This document shows positions 14,690 through 18,672 of a stretch of DNA of 18,672 nt, piece after piece. Position numbers and translations under genes: made by a program. The stretch's first letter is position 1. Each line of letters begins with the position of its first letter. Origin of the DNA: an uncultured Clostridia bacterium (GTDB lineage Bacteria > Bacillota > Clostridia > JAAYHZ01); the NCBI GenBank assembly GCA_937894465.1, contig CALCRE010000189.1:1-18672 (forward strand), read 5' to 3'. The notes under the pieces were generated by a model. It worked only from the letters and a program-made list of their open reading frames with translations, was not told the DNA's origin and did no database searches.

Positions 14690-15994
14690 CTATTTAACCT
14701 CCAATCTGATTCCCACAGCCTTGGCATGAGCGGGTAATTTCTCCGTCATGGCAAAATCCATGATATCTTTGCCGTTTTCCAGTAAAGCTCTTTTGGAGTA
14801 AGAGATTATACTGGATTTTTTCGTAAAGTCATCTACACAAAGAGGAGATGAGAATTTGGCCGTCCCACTTGTAGGCAAAACGTGGTTAGGACCTGCAAAA
14901 TAGTCTCCTACCGGCTCCGGTGAATAATCCCCTAAAAATATAGCACCGGCATTCTTGATACGAGGTAACCATTCAATGGGATTCTCCGTACAAATTTCCA
15001 AGTGTTCAGGGGCAATCCGATTGACCACATCCATACCCTCCGAAAGATTACGAGATATGACAGCACATCCATAATCCGAAAGAGCTTTTATACACAATTC
15101 TTTTTTGTCCAAACTTTCCAACTGCTTCTCAATGAGCCGGTTCACTTGTTCAACCAAAGGATAGGAATCGGTGACCAACACTGCTGCAGCCATAGGATCG
15201 TGCTCAGCTTGTGACAATAAATCCGCAGCTACATAAGCCGGATTAGCCGTTTTATCAGCGAAAACTAAAATTTCACTAGGGCCGGCAAACTGATCAATGC
15301 CGCAAACACCAAAAACCAACCGCTTCGCAGTGGCCACATAAATATTACCGGGACCAAATATTTTATCCACAGGCTGTATACTTTGAGTTCCATATGCTAA
15401 AGCGGCAATTGCTTGAGCACCGCCGACACGATAGATCTCATCGGTACCTGCGATTTTTGCCGCATACAGCATCTCATTACTTATGACACCGGATGCACCG
15501 GGAGGTGTTACCATCACGATGCGTTTCACACCGGCGATTTTCGCCGGAATGACATTCATCAATACTGTGGAAATCAAAGGCACCGATCCTGCCGTCCCTC
15601 CCGGGACATATACACCCACCTGCTCGATGGGTGTGATCAATTGTCCTAACATGGTGCCGTTTTCGTCCGTTGTAAACCATGAGTTTCTTAGTTGCTTTTC
15701 ATGAAACCTACGGATATTTTCTGCGGATAGATCGATGACCTTCTTCATATGTAATGAAACTTTATTTTCTGCGCTTTCGATTTCTTCTTGGGAAACTCGA
15801 ACAGGAACATCAAAATAGTCAACCTTGTCAAACTTCAGCGTATATGTTCTTAATGCCTTGTCACCGTCGTTTTTGACATCCATTAGAATCTTTCTGACGA
15901 TATTCGACACTTCCTCACCAGTGATGTTTCGTGCTTTTAAACGTAGATATACTTCATTTACATCCACAACATTCATATCATAAATTTTCAACAT
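14690..15994 (-). CDS. hisD: HisD, histidinol dehydrogenase
   Basis: HisD oxidises histidinol twice with NAD+ to give histidine, the last step of the pathway. At 434 aa it has the usual length. The conserved core reads KIFGPGNIYVATAKR and GIDQFAGPSE (about 211-241). Zinc ligands matching E. coli Q259, H262, D360 and H419 are Q262, H265, D364 and H423. The catalytic Glu-His pair is E330-H331 in IAPEHLE. GDYFAGPNHVLPTSGTAKF (363-381) is intact. AGGAGT lies 7 nt before the ATG. The gap to hisG is 14 nt. Confidence 0.98.
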   Translation of the reverse strand: MLKIYDMNVVDVNEVYLRLKARNITGEEVSNIVRKILMDVKNDGDKALRTYTLKFDKVDYFDVPVRVSQEEIESAENKVSLHMKKVIDLSAENIRRFHEKQLRNSWFTTDENGTMLGQLITPIEQVGVYVPGGTAGSVPLISTVLMNVIPAKIAGVKRIVMVTPPGASGVISNEMLYAAKIAGTDEIYRVGGAQAIAALAYGTQSIQPVDKIFGPGNIYVATAKRLVFGVCGIDQFAGPSEILVFADKTANPAYVAADLLSQAEHDPMAAAVLVTDSYPLVEQVNRLIEKQLESLDKKELCIKALSDYGCAVISRNLSEGMDVVNRIAPEHLEICTENPIEWLPRIKNAGAIFLGDYSPEPVGDYFAGPNHVLPTSGTAKFSSPLCVDDFTKKSSIISYSKRALLENGKDIMDFAMTEKLPAHAKAVGIRLEVK

Positions 15995-16008
15995 ATATAG
16001 AACTCCTG

Positions 16009-16641
16009 TTACAGTTGCCGTTTTATATCCGCAATCAACTTGCTGATTTTTTCATTCTTTATTTTCATACTAACCCTGTTTACAATCAGTCTGGCTGAGA
16101 TGTCAGCAATCTCTTCCAAAATCACCAATCCGTTTTCCTTCAATGTTTTACCACTTTCCACGATATCCACAATAACTTCGGACAATCCCACCAAAGGAGC
16201 CAACTCCACCGAACCATTCAGCTTGATGACCTCTATTTGCCTTCCCTTTACTCCCTCAAAATATTTCTTAGCCGCTTCAGGATACTTTGTTCCGATCCTT
16301 AACCGGTCAAACCGATCCAGTTTGTCTTTCAACTCCGGGGGGCCTGCTACCGCCATTTTACACTTACCAAACCCTAAATCCAACACCTCATACAAATTAC
16401 GGCCTTCCTCCAGGAGGGTGTCTTTACCTACAATACCCATGTCTGCTGCTCCATATTCAACATAAGTGGGCACATCACCCGGTTTTACCAAGAAAAATCG
16501 TATGTCGTTTATTTGATCTTCCAAAATGAGCTTTCTTCCCGGATCCTTCAGTTCGGTTGTATCGATTCCGGCTTTTTCAAAAAAATCAATGGACAAATCC
16601 GACAATCTTCCTTTTGATAAGGCTATATTCAATGTTTTCAT
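16009..16641 (-). CDS. hisG: HisG, ATP phosphoribosyltransferase, short form
   Basis: HisG catalyses the first committed step, joining ATP and PRPP. At 210 aa it is the short form, which lacks the C-terminal allosteric domain and needs HisZ, encoded immediately upstream. Visible parts are the N-terminal LNIALSKGRL, ADMGIVGKDTL about 66-76, the PRPP region GSVELAPLVGLSEVIVDIV (143-161) and ESGKTL. The start ATG overlaps the hisZ stop by one base (TAATG), with GGGAGGG 7 nt upstream, which ensures balanced synthesis of the two subunits. Feedback inhibition by histidine would act through HisZ. Confidence 0.98.
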   Translation of the reverse strand: MKTLNIALSKGRLSDLSIDFFEKAGIDTTELKDPGRKLILEDQINDIRFFLVKPGDVPTYVEYGAADMGIVGKDTLLEEGRNLYEVLDLGFGKCKMAVAGPPELKDKLDRFDRLRIGTKYPEAAKKYFEGVKGRQIEVIKLNGSVELAPLVGLSEVIVDIVESGKTLKENGLVILEEIADISARLIVNRVSMKIKNEKISKLIADIKRQL

Positions 16642-17903
16642 TATGAAACCCTCCCCGAATATGTTCGAATAAATTGTTCCTTTGAAAATCCGATCATCTC
16701 ATTGTTCTTCACGTCAGTGACAATTATATTTTCTTGCTCCATCTTTACCAGCATTTTATACTTTGTCAAGTCCATCTTATCTAAATCATCCAAGTTAAAG
16801 AGAACTTCTACGGTATATCCTTTTGAACGGCAATATCCCGTGAGATCATACCCCTTTTGTTCACAATTCCGATCCGTATAGAACAACATATCCGTTTTGG
16901 GTTTTTCTAAAAAATTAGAACCGTATTGTCGTAAAAGAGCATTCATCAGCATATTGACACCAACAGAGAATCCGGTAGCCGGTTTGGCATATCCAAACTT
17001 TTCTATCAAGTTATCATATCGACCTCCGCTTAATACAGGGAACCCGATTCCATATGTAAATCCCCTGAAGATAACGCCGGTATAGTAATTAAGAGCAGGA
17101 ACCATTCCTAAGTCCACTGAAACATAACGACTTAAGCCGTAACCATTTATAATATCCAAAACTTCACGTAAATTTCGAAGTGCTCGCTTGGACTTTTCAC
17201 TTAACCGAAATTCGTATGCATGATCAATAACATCGACAGAGCCGAATAATTCCGGAAGGTTCAAAATGACTTGCTTAAGATCAGATGACATATCCGATCC
17301 TTCTACAAAGTTCTTGATACCGATGGTGTCCTTCGTATCGATGCAAACCCTCAGATTCTCCTCTTGTAGGGGTTTTAATCCGGTCTCTTCGGTAATCCCC
17401 TTGAAAAAATCCGTTTGACCGATATCAATCTGGAATTCATTCAATCCGGACTGCAACAACGCTTGAATAGCCAGCACAATAACCTCTGCATCACTTTGAG
17501 GACTTTTATCCCCTAACAATTCCACACCGGTTTGTGTGAATTCCTTTTGCTTGCCTCCGCCAAATTCATTATACCGAAAAGCATTTCCCACATAGCAGAA
17601 CCGTTGTACTTGTTCTTGCTTTAGCTTTGTAGCCGCAACTCTTGCTACAGGTATGGTCATATCCGGTCTTAACACCAACAAACGACCTTGTTGATCGACA
17701 AACTTAAACATCTTCTCCTGTGGCATCATGTCTTTCTCCACAGCAAAGGTGTCATAAAACTCTATAATTGGCGTCTGGATCTCCTCATAACCGAAAGATG
17801 CAAACAAGTTTAGAATTTTTGACTCAATCTTGCGCTTTCCATAGCAACCATTACCTAATATGTCTTGCACACCCTCCGGGGTATATATTTTCATATCACT
17901 CAT
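16641..17903 (-). CDS. hisZ: HisZ, ATP phosphoribosyltransferase regulatory subunit
   Basis: HisZ is a histidyl-tRNA-synthetase-like protein that binds histidine and activates and regulates short HisG in a hetero-octamer. The 420-aa protein shows class II synthetase core motifs: LRPDMTIPVAR near 78-88, FRYNEFGGGKQKEFTQTG (109-126), and the LSGGRYDNL region near 299. Its C-terminal portion (about 335-420) does not resemble the HisRS anticodon-binding domain, and its pairing with short HisG makes true HisRS unlikely. The start ATG at 17903 has GGAG about 11 nt upstream; the next ATG, three codons later, is an alternative. It is the first gene of the operon, about 47 nt from the predicted transcription start. 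Confidence 0.96.
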   Translation of the reverse strand: MSDMKIYTPEGVQDILGNGCYGKRKIESKILNLFASFGYEEIQTPIIEFYDTFAVEKDMMPQEKMFKFVDQQGRLLVLRPDMTIPVARVAATKLKQEQVQRFCYVGNAFRYNEFGGGKQKEFTQTGVELLGDKSPQSDAEVIVLAIQALLQSGLNEFQIDIGQTDFFKGITEETGLKPLQEENLRVCIDTKDTIGIKNFVEGSDMSSDLKQVILNLPELFGSVDVIDHAYEFRLSEKSKRALRNLREVLDIINGYGLSRYVSVDLGMVPALNYYTGVIFRGFTYGIGFPVLSGGRYDNLIEKFGYAKPATGFSVGVNMLMNALLRQYGSNFLEKPKTDMLFYTDRNCEQKGYDLTGYCRSKGYTVEVLFNLDDLDKMDLTKYKMLVKMEQENIIVTDVKNNEMIGFSKEQFIRTYSGRVS

Positions 17904-17923
17904 AACGTTTTCTACTCCATTAC

Positions 17924-17937
17924 TTCATCATGATGAA
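17924..17937. promoter_or_regulatory. 14-bp palindrome in the his leader, possible operator
   Basis: TTCATCATGATGAA is a perfect palindrome lying between the predicted transcription start (about 17950) and hisZ. A second shorter inverted repeat (ATTGA-A-TCAAT, 17948-17958) spans the start-site region. Either could bind a repressor; no T-box or attenuator is visible in the short leader. Confidence 0.35.
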
Positions 17938-17956
17938 TAGATGAATTATTGAATCA

Positions 17957-17984
17957 ATTATACCACCTGAAAATCCTTTGTCAA
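17957..17984 (-). promoter_or_regulatory. Histidine operon promoter
   Basis: On the minus strand, TTGACA (17984-17979) and TATAAT (17962-17957) are both perfect vegetative hexamers, spaced by 16 nt. Transcription would start near 17950 and give a leader of about 47 nt before hisZ. Confidence 0.9.
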
Positions 17985-18214
17985 GAATTTTAAAAATTAT
18001 TACACCAAACATTATTCCCCATGCTAAAGGAAATAACACTTAGCAAAAAAAGACCGGTTAACATCAAACATAAGAACTTGCAGTAGCTACGCTTTTACTT
18101 TTATAGTTCAAATCACTTCTTGTACCCCCTTTAAAAAGTAATCCTTCTAAAAGGTAATCATATTTCAAACCGGTACAGTTTTCAATTAATGTAGTGGTCA
18201 ACTTTTAGATTAAC

Positions 18215-18513
18215 AGAAAACAGTTTCAACCGTATTTCACAAATTTGTTCCATACATCCGTGAGACATGCATGGTAAGACACGTAAACTTTATCCCATGT
18301 ACCCACTGTATTTACTTCTGCGTGCCCGTGCAGTTAATTGGATTTCATCTTGTTTAGCAGACTCATCCCACTTTTGATGCCTGATACAGTTCGTGTCCCT
18401 AAGGTCGGGACTTTGCCTCCGGCTTCATTCAGATTCCTCCTTGCAGAGGATACCCTTGCCCTCCGCTAATGGTCAGCAACCGCCCCGCTTGTTACGTGCA
18501 ATGCTTAGCACAC
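18215..18513 (-). mobile_element. Probable 5' fragment of a group II intron (domain I)
   Basis: Reading the minus strand from 18513, the sequence begins GTGTG, which fits the group II 5' consensus GUGYG. It then shows AATCTGAATGAAGCCGGAGG with a GCC-GGA-GGC hairpin, a GTCCC/GGGAC hairpin followed by ACACGAACTG, and later GGGATAAAGTTTACG with TTACCATGCATGTCTCACG. I recognise this order of phrases from memory as bacterial group II intron domain I. No reverse transcriptase ORF follows and no domain V (GAGC...GAAA...GTTC type) is visible downstream, so it would be a truncated, dead remnant. The identification is from memory and not verified by alignment; another structured RNA is possible. Confidence 0.42.
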
Positions 18514-18616
18514 TAAAAAAGCGGTGATATCTTCTTCAGAAAATACTCCTGCTCATTTACCGAATTTCTATTTGTAGTTAATCATAGTAATAAATATAAA
18601 AATCTATAATAAGCTC

Positions 18617-18645
18617 TTGATATACCAATTTACATGTCGTATATT
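18617..18645 (+). promoter_or_regulatory. Vegetative promoter for a gene beyond the right edge
   Basis: TTGATA (18617-18622) and TATATT (18640-18645) are spaced by 17 nt. GGAGGT follows at 18666-18671, at the very end of the window, so a plus-strand gene should begin within about ten bases beyond it. Confidence 0.6.
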
Positions 18646-18672
18646 TTAACTAAGTTCAAGTGTCCGGAGGTT

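Larger units (their letters stand above)
17985..18672. other. Gene-free region with structured non-coding sequence
   Basis: No credible protein gene is present in these 688 bases. The GC content rises in the middle (about 18220-18515), where the minus strand shows RNA-like hairpins and group II intron-like motifs (separate entry). Between about 18045 and 18177 there are two competing pairings on the minus strand and a T7 tract (18051-18045). The flanking parts (17985-18044 and 18515-18616) are AT-rich. Confidence 0.6.

Noticed and set aside
18045..18513. RNase P, tmRNA or SRP RNA
   Set aside because: Their hallmark conserved sequences (for example the RNase P GAGGAAAGUCC core or the tmRNA tRNA-like ends) are missing.
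17904..18672. Histidine T-box riboswitch or his leader peptide
   Set aside because: No AGGGTGG-ACCGCG T-box sequence is present, the promoter lies only about 54 nt from hisZ, and no run of His codons is seen in a short ORF.
1..18672. CRISPR array, tRNA or rRNA genes, complete insertion sequence
   Set aside because: No regularly spaced repeats, tRNA-like cloverleaf sequence, rRNA signature or transposase was seen on either strand.

Overview
The window looks like a chromosomal segment of an anaerobic, endospore-forming Bacillota, probably Clostridia or Tissierellia. This rests on moderately AT-rich DNA, strong GGAGG-type ribosome binding sites, a SleB cortex-lytic enzyme, CIRCE-controlled groESL, a HisZ-type histidine operon, and a thioredoxin-reductase-like protein resembling the ferredoxin-dependent type known from clostridia. 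No species can be named from the sequence alone.

Layout. Positions 61-2806 (+) hold a DUF4342-type membrane protein, then a response regulator and a sensor kinase. The response regulator is frameshifted exactly at a perfect 28-bp inverted repeat. Positions 2879-6426 (-) hold a calcium-type P-type ATPase and a flavoprotein of the thioredoxin reductase family that lacks the NADPH motifs. Positions 6593-8316 (+) hold three small unidentified genes and sleB; sleB has a sigma-G-like promoter of its own and a hairpin that would mask its ribosome binding site in longer transcripts. An unidentified multi-pass membrane protein (8317-9156, -) converges on sleB with no gap. Positions 9424-11426 (-) hold groES-groEL with a perfect CIRCE operator and a strong terminator.

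Positions 11586-17903 (-) hold a compact histidine operon, hisZ-hisG-hisD-hisC-hisB-hisF-hisIE, driven by a near-perfect vegetative promoter. hisH and hisA, usually found between hisB and hisF, are absent. Positions 17985-18672 contain no credible protein gene. The minus strand there carries what looks like the 5' part (domain I) of a group II intron, followed by further structured sequence, and a plus-strand promoter and ribosome binding site at the right edge point to a gene starting just outside.

The his genes form one pathway: HisZ/HisG commit PRPP and ATP, HisIE processes the product, HisF (with a HisH and HisA that must lie elsewhere) forms the imidazole ring, and HisB, HisC and HisD carry out three of the later steps; a histidinol-phosphatase is also missing here. 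The most unusual observations are the palindrome-associated frameshift, the sleB promoter/hairpin arrangement, the non-NADPH thioredoxin reductase, and the missing hisH/hisA combined with changes in HisF near its HisH-facing side. I found no clearly new defence or mobile system.
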